11,371 bases of DNA from JADHMP01 sp964617385 (GTDB lineage Bacteria > Bacteroidota > Bacteroidia > Flavobacteriales > Flavobacteriaceae): NCBI GenBank assembly GCA_964617385.1, contig CAZTYX010000052.1:1-11371 (forward strand), read 5' to 3'. Numbering within the stretch: the first letter of the stretch is position 1; the number at the start of each line of letters is the position of its first letter. The notes under the pieces are model-generated. The model ran no database searches. It saw nothing but the letters and a program-made list of their open reading frames with translations, and was not told where the DNA came from. Of the stretch, positions 1-7,560 are shown one piece after another. Position numbers and translations under genes: made by a program.

Positions 1-297
1 ATTGTCTATACCGCTGCTATTTCAGGAGTAAATGCTAATTTCTTAAAAGGAAGCCTAGAAGCTATGGGCATCACACAAGCGCAATGGTCACAATCAAAAA
101 AAATAGATTTTGGAAGTGAATTGGATGCTGCAAAGGCAGAGGCCCAAGCCTGGAAAACCATTTGGTCTGCAGGTCAAGGTGCAACAAGCATTACCAATGT
201 GCCATCGGTTGAAGATTTGGTAAAAACGCTTAAAAATGAATTTATTGATGCGTTAAAGCAGCAGCAAATCTTACTTAAAAAATACGAAACGCTATAA
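1..297 (+). CDS. Nitronate monooxygenase-like protein, C-terminal fragment
   Basis: The frame is open from the first base of the window, so this is the last 98 residues of a longer protein whose start lies to the left; the internal ATG at 64 is not the true start. The segment resembles the C-terminus of the nitronate monooxygenase / 2-nitropropane dioxygenase family, which are FMN-dependent TIM-barrel enzymes that oxidise alkyl nitronates. Visible family features are YTAAISGVNANFL near the left edge, then a lysine/alanine-rich helix, then WSAGQGATSI, which matches the conserved AGQG stretch near the end of the family, followed by a closing helix (VEDLVKTLKNEF). The FMN and substrate sites are outside the window, so the exact substrate cannot be judged, and related FMN enzymes such as enoyl-ACP reductase FabK-type proteins remain possible. 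It converges on the AI-2E family gene with only 19 bases between stops and no clear terminator hairpin. Confidence 0.75.
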   Translation: MVYTAAISGVNANFLKGSLEAMGITQAQWSQSKKIDFGSELDAAKAEAQAWKTIWSAGQGATSITNVPSVEDLVKTLKNEFIDALKQQQILLKKYETL

Positions 298-316
298 CAT
301 TCCCTGCTAAATTGCA

Positions 317-1405
317 TTACAGGTTTTCTGTGAGCGACTTCACGATTCTATTTTCAGACAAAAACTCCTTTAAAATAACTTTTAAGGCCGTGTAGACGGG
401 AATAGCAACGATCATACCCATTGGGCCCACAAGCGTTCCGGCAGCCAGAATTACTATAAATATTTCTAACGGATGCGATTTCACACTGGTGGAAAAGATA
501 AAAGGTTGACTGAAAAAATTATCAACCAACTGTCCAAACACAAATCCAAGCATTACATAAATCGTTTTGGGTAAAATCACACTGCTAAAATCAGCACCTA
601 AAAAACTACTCATGGTAAGCAACAGCATCAAAATGCCGCCAATGATTGGGCCTATGTACGGTATGATATTTAACAAGGCGCAAAGAAAAGCGATTACAAA
701 AGCATTTTCTACACCAAAAATGAGAAGAACAGTGGTGTAAATAATTAATAAAATACTGATTTGCAAAATGATTCCAATGAAATAACGGGAAAGTAAATTC
801 TTAATTTTTTCTATTGATTTGGCCACTCTGGCTTCACTTTTGGAAGAAGTTGCTGTTAATATCATTCGCTCCATCAAATTGCTGTCTTTTAAAAAGAAAA
901 AGAGCATAAAAACAACTGAAAAAAGACCTATTGTAAAACCGCCTAGCAAATCCAACACTTGATTGAGCAGTTGTGGAAGCAGTTCAAAATTCACATTTTG
1001 GAGCAGATTTTCGGCTGTAAGTTGTTGCTGCCATAGGGCATTGTCAATTTTAAAATAATGACTCAACTGCATCAATAGGGCATCCAAGTCTTGTTCTAAG
1101 GCCGTGACATCCAATAAAGATAAATTCTCACTTTGTTGGGTTAAAAGGGGTACAAACAACGAAATGAGGCCCGTAAACAGCCCCAACATGACCAATAAGG
1201 TTGCGCTAGTGGCCAATCCAGGTTTAAAGTGCAATTTGGTCATCAAAAACTTGTTAAGCGGTCTTCCGATGAGCGTTAAAACTGCGGCCACACTAAGATA
1301 TATGAGGAGCGATTGCAACTGCCACAGCAACCAAACGGCAAAAGTAATGCCCAACAATTGTAGGATTGCTTTAATAATTCCTCTTGCAATAGTATTCGCT
1401 TCCAC
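317..1405 (-). CDS. AI-2E family transporter (PerM-type polytopic membrane protein)
   Basis: This 362-residue protein is an inner-membrane member of the AI-2E/PerM family (PF01594). Hydrophobic segments lie near residues 12-30, 32-48, 65-88, 152-173, 207-230, 235-265, 278-298 and 312-343, with a soluble loop at about 90-150 between the third and fourth, as is usual in the family. The family signature is clear in the second half: NIIPYIGPIIGG (246-257), GQLVDNFFSQPFIF (291-304), then HPLEIFIVILAAGTLVGPMG and IPVYTALKVI. Members have been linked to autoinducer-2 export or to sodium/proton antiport, and the sequence cannot tell which applies here. The start is GTG (codon 1403-1405); an in-frame TAA lies only two codons upstream, and the next methionine (residue 55) would remove the first two membrane segments. 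The gene follows rsmE by 19 bases and is probably the last gene of the tsaD-rsmE transcript. Confidence 0.9.
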   Translation of the reverse strand: MEANTIARGIIKAILQLLGITFAVWLLWQLQSLLIYLSVAAVLTLIGRPLNKFLMTKLHFKPGLATSATLLVMLGLFTGLISLFVPLLTQQSENLSLLDVTALEQDLDALLMQLSHYFKIDNALWQQQLTAENLLQNVNFELLPQLLNQVLDLLGGFTIGLFSVVFMLFFFLKDSNLMERMILTATSSKSEARVAKSIEKIKNLLSRYFIGIILQISILLIIYTTVLLIFGVENAFVIAFLCALLNIIPYIGPIIGGILMLLLTMSSFLGADFSSVILPKTIYVMLGFVFGQLVDNFFSQPFIFSTSVKSHPLEIFIVILAAGTLVGPMGMIVAIPVYTALKVILKEFLSENRIVKSLTENL

Positions 1406-1424
1406 GTGTTAAAGGTAAGAAAAC

Positions 1425-2144
1425 TTACAGTTGTTCATTCAATTTAATCAAAAGGCTGTGAGCAGCCATTAAACCGGCTGTTTCTGTACGCAATCGATGT
1501 TGTCCTAAACTAACGGCTTGGAATTGCGCTTCCAACGCCCATTGCACTTCCTCTGGAGCAAAATCGCCTTCGGGGCCTATGAGAATTATGGCTTCTTGTT
1601 GATGGGTAGGTAAATCTATTTTATCGAGCACTGTTTTTTTCCCCGATTGACAATGGGCAATATATTTTGCTTTTGCGGTTGACTTGAGCACTTGTTTAAA
1701 TGGAGTTAGGGGTGCTAAAGTGGGCAAAAAAAATTGTTGTGATTGTTTCATGGCAGCTATAAGAATTTTCTGTAGACGTTCCGGTTTGATCACTTTTCGT
1801 TCGGCATGTTGGCAAAGTACTGGTGTGAAATGGGTAACTCCAATTTCGGTTGCCTTCTCCAAAAGCCATTCCATACGCTGTATGTTTTTTGTTGGTGCCA
1901 CGGCCAGTTCTAGTTTTATTTGAGGTTTTGGATGCCATGCAGTTTCTTCTTTATTAGCAATGCATCCCCGGGTGCTCACTTGGCTGAGAACACCTTTCCA
2001 TTCCAAGCCATTGCCGTTGGTGAGGCATATGATATCGCCCTCTTTTTTGCGTAATACTTTAGCTAAATGAATACTTTCTTCGGCTTCCAATTGAACGCTT
2101 TCTGAAGTTGCTGTGAGGGTACTATTATAAAACAACTCCATCAT
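1425..2144 (-). CDS. rsmE: 16S rRNA (uracil1498-N3)-methyltransferase RsmE
   Basis: RsmE methylates N3 of U1498 in helix 44 of 16S rRNA, using S-adenosylmethionine, on the assembled small subunit. The 239 residues are the usual family length. The N-terminal PUA-like RNA-binding part covers about 1-70. The SPOUT methyltransferase domain follows, with KNIQRMEWLLEKATEIGV (86-103), AAMKQS (130-135), the cofactor-knot motif ILIGPEGDFAPEEV (187-200) and SLGQHRLRTETAGLMA (212-227), whose LRTETA is the family hallmark. The start ATG (2142-2144) overlaps the tsaD stop in an ATGA arrangement, which points to translational coupling. A second ATG follows directly, so the protein begins MM and the true start could be one codon later. 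The AI-2E family gene follows after 19 bases. Confidence 0.96.
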   Translation of the reverse strand: MMELFYNSTLTATSESVQLEAEESIHLAKVLRKKEGDIICLTNGNGLEWKGVLSQVSTRGCIANKEETAWHPKPQIKLELAVAPTKNIQRMEWLLEKATEIGVTHFTPVLCQHAERKVIKPERLQKILIAAMKQSQQFFLPTLAPLTPFKQVLKSTAKAKYIAHCQSGKKTVLDKIDLPTHQQEAIILIGPEGDFAPEEVQWALEAQFQAVSLGQHRLRTETAGLMAAHSLLIKLNEQL

Positions 2145-3163
2145 TTAAATTTTAATCGTGCGTTTGAGGCGGTGTTCAATTGTCCAAACGCTTCGGTTTT
2201 ATATTTATAATAGCCTGCAATACCAATCATGGCGGCATTGTCTGTGGTGTATGAAAATGGGGGTAAAAAAACATCCCACCCCTCTTGTTTTTGTTTATTG
2301 AGTAAAGCCTTTCGAAGGCCGCTATTGGCAGCAACGCCTCCGCCAATCACAATTTGTTTATTCTTTTTGGTGTCCACAGCCAACGCCAATTTTTCTATGA
2401 TAATCTCCACTAAACTATATTGTAAGGAAGCGCATAAATCCGCCAAATGTTCTTGAATAAAGTTTTTATTCTTTTGTGTTTCACGGTTTAAAAAATTCAT
2501 AAAGGCCGTTTTGACTCCACTATAGCTCACATCTAAGTCAGCTACTTTGGGTTTAGGAAACGCAAACCGATAAGGATCTCCCTCTTGAGCCAATCGATCT
2601 ACGTGAGGACCTGCCGGATAGGGGAGTCCCAATAGCTTACCACATTTATCAAAAGCTTCACCAATGGCATCGTCTAAGGTGCTTCCTAAAACGGTCATTT
2701 TAAAATAATCTTCCACCCAAACAATTTGGGTGTGGCCCCCAGAAAGGGTTACTCCAATAAAAGGAAATGAAGGCGGAGCAGTATGCACCCCTTCAATAAA
2801 GTGCACTAATAAATGCCCTTGCATATGATTAATTTCTAGCAAAGGCACGCCCCAAGCAAGCGATAAAGATTTCGCAAAAGAACCCCCTACGAGCAGCGAA
2901 CCCAAAAGTCCAGGACCTTGTGTATAGGCAATGGCTGCTATTTGTTTTTTGTCGATATTTGCCTCTTGAAGTGCTTGATGAATCACGGGCACAATGTTTG
3001 ATTGATGTGCGCGAGAAGCCAATTCGGGAACAACCCCACCATAGTGTTCATGGATGTTTTGATTGGCCACGCAATTGGATAAGACCTTTTTGCCGTGCAA
3101 CACAGCAGCAGCGGTGTCATCACAAGAAGATTCTATAGCTAATAGATAGGGAGTTTCTATCAA
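2141..3163 (-). CDS. tsaD: tRNA N6-adenosine threonylcarbamoyltransferase TsaD
   Basis: TsaD moves the threonylcarbamoyl group from threonylcarbamoyl-AMP to A37 of ANN-decoding tRNAs (t6A), working with TsaB and TsaE in bacteria; it is normally essential. The 340 residues are full length for the Kae1/Qri7/TsaD family of ASKHA-fold proteins. Visible motifs are ESSCDDT (11-17), GGVVPELASRAH (42-53), the metal-binding histidines H113 and H117 in NHMQGH, SGGHTQ (141-146), DDAIGEAFDK (164-173), SYSGVKTA (213-220), GGGVAAN (274-280), and D308 in DNAAMIG as the third metal ligand. All expected key residues are present. The start is TTG (3161-3163): an in-frame TAA lies four codons upstream, no ATG is available before the ESSCDDT motif, and a -7 promoter element sits 14 bases before it. 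tsaD heads the cluster with rsmE and is divergent from tamB. Confidence 0.97.
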   Translation of the reverse strand: MIETPYLLAIESSCDDTAAAVLHGKKVLSNCVANQNIHEHYGGVVPELASRAHQSNIVPVIHQALQEANIDKKQIAAIAYTQGPGLLGSLLVGGSFAKSLSLAWGVPLLEINHMQGHLLVHFIEGVHTAPPSFPFIGVTLSGGHTQIVWVEDYFKMTVLGSTLDDAIGEAFDKCGKLLGLPYPAGPHVDRLAQEGDPYRFAFPKPKVADLDVSYSGVKTAFMNFLNRETQKNKNFIQEHLADLCASLQYSLVEIIIEKLALAVDTKKNKQIVIGGGVAANSGLRKALLNKQKQEGWDVFLPPFSYTTDNAAMIGIAGYYKYKTEAFGQLNTASNARLKFK

Positions 3164-3177
3164 AATATATTTTTAAA

Positions 3178-3185
3178 CAAAGGTA
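3178..3185 (-). promoter_or_regulatory. Candidate Bacteroidota -7 promoter element for tsaD
   Basis: Read on the minus strand this is TACCTTTG, a full match to the TAnnTTTG element recognised by the primary sigma factor of Bacteroidota. It ends 14 bases before the TTG start of tsaD, which would give a very short leader. No good TTTG -33 element is present at the expected distance, only a T-rich patch. It would drive tsaD, rsmE and probably the AI-2E family gene. Confidence 0.5.
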
Positions 3186-3235
3186 AGGCAATCAAACGGA
3201 GGTATAAAATAGCGGCGATCGTTTTTGGCAGTTTT

Positions 3236-6200
3236 GTGTTTGTCTTTTTGCTGCTTGCTCTTGTATTGTCATCCACCAAAGTGCAAACCCTATTGGCCAA
3301 AGAACTGAGCAAGCGTTTTAGTCAAAAATATACCAATACCATTCTGCTAGAACAATTTGCCCTAACGCTGGATGGACGCGCCACCTTAAAGGGCTTGATG
3401 ATTGCCGATCATCATGCCGATACCCTAGTATACATTCGACAAATAAAACTCTCACTGGCTGATTTAAACGCTTTGGCGGAGGGTGATCTTCGACTTCATT
3501 CAATCACATTAACAGACCCTTTGGTGAAAAATATCCATTACAACAATGAAGACACTGATGCATTGGGTCATTTCTTTTATCAATTAAAGCAAGCTGATAA
3601 TGACCCCATTCCAATTTCTATAGATCAAATTGAATTGAAAAAGGGTGCTTATTTCGCTTTTCACACTCCTCAAAACAAACTGCAAACGCAACTCGATAAT
3701 ATATCATTAAAAGCGGTTGATTTTAAAATTGATGGAAATCATGTTCACGGAAAGCTGCTCCAATTAAGCGGAAATGAAATGGTGCATAATATTGCCCTCC
3801 AGCAGGGGCAAATGGAATTTGTTTACTCACCAGAAAAATTGAAAATTGAAAATCTTTATTTAAAATCCGATAGCGATTTTGTTGCTGGAAATATTGAACT
3901 TTCCGATAGTGTTAGTATTTCAACACATTGGAAAGATTCAGCACTTTGGAAGGTGCAATTAGATCGTTTTTCAATGCAGTCTTCAAAATGGTTTAAAACC
4001 CAAAAAATAAAATCACCCTTACCAAAGATGGAGGGTCAATTTTTTGCCAACGGCAGTTTTCAAAATTTGGTTATTGACAGCCTCTTTTTGAGAACCGATT
4101 GGGGAAATCTTCATTTAAATGGTTCCGTTTTTCAATTAACCGATCAAAACAAAATGAGTTTTGACCTGCAGTTTCAATCCAATCGATTGCAGCCTAAAAA
4201 GTGGGGCGGGTTATTTGCACCAGCTTATACAAATCAAATACCTGCAGATGATTTTATTTCTATACATGGGAAACTAAAATTAGCATCCGATGCCCTAGAC
4301 TATAAACTGAATTTAAAGGGTGATTGGGGTACTTCTTTTTTTGAAGGACAATTGGGTAAAGGATTTTTAATCAATCAAGAAAAAAACACCTCTTTTTCGC
4401 TTTCGGCCTCCTTTAACAATTTTAAAGCCACCTCATTGTTGGCTGCCAATAGCCCCATAACGATGAGTGGAAAAATGGTTGTGAATGGAACGGGTAAAAA
4501 CCTTGAAGCATTAACTGGGGCTTGGCAAATGGAGGCACTCACACTTCAATTGAAAAAGCTACCTAAACTAGTGCTCAACGGCAGTGGTACTTATGGTGCA
4601 AAACAATTGAAAAGCACCCTCAACGTGCGTTCAACTTTTTTATCTCTTAAGAGCGATTGGGTATTGGATCACACTTTAGCTCAACCCAAAATTGCCACAG
4701 CCATCAACGTTGAGTCATTAGATTTAACCCATTTTAATCCTTTGCTAGGTGATGGAAAAGCCCGTTTAAAAGGCATTTTATTAGCCAACGCCACCGGTTC
4801 GCATTGGGATAATTTAACAGGCACGCTCACCGGAGCCTCTTTGAGCCTAGAAACGCTGGCAGACACACTTAATTTTAGTCCCTTAACACTTTCACAATCT
4901 TGGACAAACAAGGAGCGTGTATTGGCTATTGGCAATCAAGATGTTTTGCAATTAACATTGAAAGGCAACTATAAAGCCGCAGAGATCGTTCCGCTTTTTC
5001 AAAACACCCTGGCAGAAGTGTATACTTTTTTGCCAGTCACCCAAGTTGCCCCCTCCCAATCAATGCGGTTTAGCATAAGGATTTATGAAAAAGTCTTAAA
5101 TGCCCTTTATCCTAAACTAGAAGCCCAAGAAAATCTGCTGGTGAGTGGCATAATCAATAGTGAGAAAAAACATTCACAAATGACGCTTGATTTACCTTTT
5201 TTCAAGTGGGATGGATTTAATTTAGAGAACATACACTTTCAATTAGACACTCAAAACCCTCTTTACAACACCTTCTTAAGTGCAGATGAGTTGGCTTACA
5301 AAAAAGAAAAAATTAAAGAATTCAATTTGATAAGTACAGCGCTAAATGACACTCTTTTTTTTAGATCAGAATTTAATAGAAAAGAAAATGAAACACCCTT
5401 TGAAATTAATTTTTATCATTTGATTGGTGCATCAAAAGAAGTCATATTTGGGCTGCAACCTTCTAAATTATTTTTAGGAAATGCCTTGTGGACGCTCAAT
5501 CCGCATAACAATAAAAACCAACAGTTTGTGTATGATCCCCAGCGCAAAAGATGGGTGGGAGAAGATTTTTTGCTACAATCCCCTTCAGCCTATTTGAACG
5601 CTTCAGGGTTTTGGGAAAATAAAGATCATCTTGGCGTACATTTAGAAGCTAAGGGGGTTCCTATAAAAGAGCTTTTACCTCAACAAGAAACCTTTCAAAG
5701 TGAGGGCGTATTGGGCGTTTCTTTAGACTACATACGTTCCATTGAAAAAAATGATTTTCAATTGGCAGCCACTTGGGAACAAATGAAAATCAACGAACTT
5801 TCTTTGGGAAATTTAACGCTCAATGGCAAAGGGAATACCCAACTTGATTCATATCAATTTCAATTAAACTTGCTTGATCAAGAAAATGAACGATTAACAG
5901 GTAGTGGGTCGGTTTTGGGATGGGAATCGCCTAGACTTAATTTCGATTTAAACTTTTCTGCTTTTAAATTGGACTTTCTCTCGGCCCTAGGAAAAAAGGC
6001 CCTTAACAACATTGGAGGGGAACTCACCGGAGCCGTTAACCTTTGGGGCCCTTTAAACCGATTGCAACACAACGGCACTTTAAAACTACAAGGTGGAACC
6101 ATTGGCATTCCATTTTTAAATACAGCCTATTCTATTGCAGAAGCAGATGTAAATTTATATGAGCAGACATTTGATTTTCAGCAACTTAAAATTGAGGATA

Positions 6201-7477
6201 CCAAAGAGAATACCGCTGCTCAATTAAAAGGGAAAATCAACCACACCAATTTTAAAGATTGGAATGCCGCCTTGGCTATTAGCTCACCAAGAATTTTACT
6301 GTTAAATAAGCCGAATGTCCCCGATGTGCTTTTTTATGGAGATGGCTATTTAAATGGAAACATCACGCTTGATGGCCCCTTTCGCAATTTAAACCTCACG
6401 GTGGTGGGGAGTACAGAAACAGGCACTTCTATAAAAATTCCCTGGGCCGAAGATTATGGTTTGGCCGACACATCTTTTATTGAAATGATTGATAAAAACA
6501 AGCGCGATGTAAATAAGACAAAAGCTGCATTGGAAGCGGGTGGGGAGCAAATCAGTGGTCTTGAAATGAATTTTGAATTGGATGTGAACCCCAAGGCCGA
6601 AGTTGAAATTGTGATTGATCAAGAAACCGGGAGTTTTTTGAAAGGAAGTGGCGTAGGGAGTCTTTTTATGGAAATTAATACGGCGGGTAAATTCAATATG
6701 TGGGGTGATTTTATCACCTACAATGGCATCTATAACTTTAAAAATTTAGGAGTAATCGATAAGAAGTTTGATGTAAAACCTGGGGGCACTATCGTTTGGG
6801 AAGGCGATCCACTTAATGCCCAGATGAATATTGAAGCCCGTTATGAAGTGCCTGGTGGTGCCAATCCAGCGCTCATGTTAGACAACCCTAATTTCAATAA
6901 AAAGATAGACACGAACGTGCTCATTCAGTTGCAAGGCAATTTGTTAAAGCCTGATGATCCTCTTTTTGAAATTGAGTTTCCTAACACAAGTGGCACTGTG
7001 GCCTCTGAAATAAACTATCGTTTGGCCGATCCACAGCGCCGTCAATTGCAGGCGTTATCGCTCCTCTCACAAGGTATATTTATCAATGAGGTGAGTGTTT
7101 CTATGCAAGGTATAACGAATAACCTATATCAAAAGGCCTCTGACATTTTTTCGAGTTTATTAAATGAAGACAATAACAAATTACAGATTGGCGTGGACTA
7201 TCTCCAAGGAGACAAAAGTGCATTGCTAGATATTGCTACGGCCGATCGTTTGGGCTTTACACTTTCTACAAAATTGAGTGAAAAAATTCTTCTAAATGGA
7301 AAAATTGGGGTGCCCGTGGGAGGTGTTGAGCAAACCCTTGTGGTTGGAAACGTNNNNNNNNNNNNNNNNNNNNNNNNNNNNNNNNNNNNNNNNNNNNNNN
7401 NNNNNNNNNNNNNNNNNNNNNNNNNNNNNNNNNNNNNNNNNNNNNNNNNNNNNATTGAGTTTGTTGAAAAAAAGTAA
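3236..7477 (+). CDS. tamB: TamB-like translocation/assembly module protein (start uncertain; interrupted by assembly gap)
   Basis: This is a giant TamB/AsmA-superfamily protein of about 1,413 residues counting the gap. Such proteins are anchored in the inner membrane and span the periplasm as a long beta-groove; they are thought to help deliver lipids or proteins to the outer membrane. A hydrophobic anchor comes first (FVFLLLALVLSS), then KVQTLLAKELSKRF as in the family, then long beta-rich repeats of the type 'GxLxLxGxW'. The C-terminal TamB domain (PF04357 type) covers about residue 1010 to the gap, with WAEDYGLADTSF (1070-1081), GLEMNFELDVNP (from 1108), then GSGVGSLFMEIN, NMWGDFITYNGIYNF and QTLVVGNV just before the gap. 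The listed start is GTG at 3236, but the frame stays open upstream to 3146 and encodes KRRYKIAAIVFGSF, a positively charged lead into the membrane anchor, so the real start is probably earlier. After the gap only IEFVEKK and the stop remain. Divergent from tsaD. Confidence 0.88.
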   Translation: MFVFLLLALVLSSTKVQTLLAKELSKRFSQKYTNTILLEQFALTLDGRATLKGLMIADHHADTLVYIRQIKLSLADLNALAEGDLRLHSITLTDPLVKNIHYNNEDTDALGHFFYQLKQADNDPIPISIDQIELKKGAYFAFHTPQNKLQTQLDNISLKAVDFKIDGNHVHGKLLQLSGNEMVHNIALQQGQMEFVYSPEKLKIENLYLKSDSDFVAGNIELSDSVSISTHWKDSALWKVQLDRFSMQSSKWFKTQKIKSPLPKMEGQFFANGSFQNLVIDSLFLRTDWGNLHLNGSVFQLTDQNKMSFDLQFQSNRLQPKKWGGLFAPAYTNQIPADDFISIHGKLKLASDALDYKLNLKGDWGTSFFEGQLGKGFLINQEKNTSFSLSASFNNFKATSLLAANSPITMSGKMVVNGTGKNLEALTGAWQMEALTLQLKKLPKLVLNGSGTYGAKQLKSTLNVRSTFLSLKSDWVLDHTLAQPKIATAINVESLDLTHFNPLLGDGKARLKGILLANATGSHWDNLTGTLTGASLSLETLADTLNFSPLTLSQSWTNKERVLAIGNQDVLQLTLKGNYKAAEIVPLFQNTLAEVYTFLPVTQVAPSQSMRFSIRIYEKVLNALYPKLEAQENLLVSGIINSEKKHSQMTLDLPFFKWDGFNLENIHFQLDTQNPLYNTFLSADELAYKKEKIKEFNLISTALNDTLFFRSEFNRKENETPFEINFYHLIGASKEVIFGLQPSKLFLGNALWTLNPHNNKNQQFVYDPQRKRWVGEDFLLQSPSAYLNASGFWENKDHLGVHLEAKGVPIKELLPQQETFQSEGVLGVSLDYIRSIEKNDFQLAATWEQMKINELSLGNLTLNGKGNTQLDSYQFQLNLLDQENERLTGSGSVLGWESPRLNFDLNFSAFKLDFLSALGKKALNNIGGELTGAVNLWGPLNRLQHNGTLKLQGGTIGIPFLNTAYSIAEADVNLYEQTFDFQQLKIEDTKENTAAQLKGKINHTNFKDWNAALAISSPRILLLNKPNVPDVLFYGDGYLNGNITLDGPFRNLNLTVVGSTETGTSIKIPWAEDYGLADTSFIEMIDKNKRDVNKTKAALEAGGEQISGLEMNFELDVNPKAEVEIVIDQETGSFLKGSGVGSLFMEINTAGKFNMWGDFITYNGIYNFKNLGVIDKKFDVKPGGTIVWEGDPLNAQMNIEARYEVPGGANPALMLDNPNFNKKIDTNVLIQLQGNLLKPDDPLFEIEFPNTSGTVASEINYRLADPQRRQLQALSLLSQGIFINEVSVSMQGITNNLYQKASDIFSSLLNEDNNKLQIGVDYLQGDKSALLDIATADRLGFTLSTKLSEKILLNGKIGVPVGGVEQTLVVGNXXXXXXXXXXXXXXXXXXXXXXXXXXXXXXXXXXIEFVEKK
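7354..7453. other. Assembly gap of 100 N within tamB
   Basis: The run is exactly 100 N, the usual placeholder for a scaffold gap whose length may be unknown. It begins after VVGNV of the TamB C-terminal domain. The frame happens to resume with IEFVEKK and a stop, so the flanks are consistent with one gene. The missing residues, and even the frame, cannot be read. Confidence 0.98.
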
Positions 7478-7560
7478 AAAAGGGCTTTACAACAACGCAA
7501 AATCCAAGATTCCATTTCGAAACTGACAATTTAATGCTTACATTTGCGCGAATTTAAATC
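7478..7560. other. Intergenic region between tamB and pfkA
   Basis: This 83-base AT-rich spacer is the longest clearly noncoding stretch in the window. It holds the candidate pfkA promoter near its right end. At its left edge GTAAA (7474-7478) and TTTAC (7486-7490) could form only a five-pair stem with no T-run after it, so I do not call a terminator. No small gene or RNA is apparent. Confidence 0.7.
7539..7546 (+). promoter_or_regulatory. Candidate Bacteroidota -7 promoter element for pfkA-gap-nagK
   Basis: TACATTTG matches the Bacteroidota -7 consensus TAnnTTTG exactly and ends 14 bases before the pfkA ATG. A weak -33 candidate, TTTC at 7515-7518, lies 20 bases upstream of it, a suitable spacing. 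The next two genes follow with short spacers and no obvious promoter of their own, so this element probably serves all three. Confidence 0.6.

Noticed and set aside
1104..1412. 102-codon open frame on + opposite the AI-2E family gene
   Set aside because: It lies wholly antisense to a well-supported membrane-protein gene and its translation has no recognisable domain.
1410..1417. TACCTTTA (minus strand) as a promoter for the AI-2E family gene
   Set aside because: It differs from TAnnTTTG in the last base and ends only four bases before the GTG, too close for a useful transcription start.
3198..3202. GGAGG as a firm Shine-Dalgarno site for tamB
   Set aside because: Bacteroidota rarely rely on such sites, the codon at the right distance is ATA, and the bases also encode the basic residues before the membrane anchor, so chance is likely.
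7474..7490. GTAAA/TTTAC inverted repeat after tamB as a terminator
   Set aside because: The stem has only five mostly A-T pairs and no T-run follows.
7198..7529. Several open frames running through the N run on both strands
   Set aside because: They exist only because N carries no stop codons; the flanking translations are out of frame with tamB and resemble nothing.
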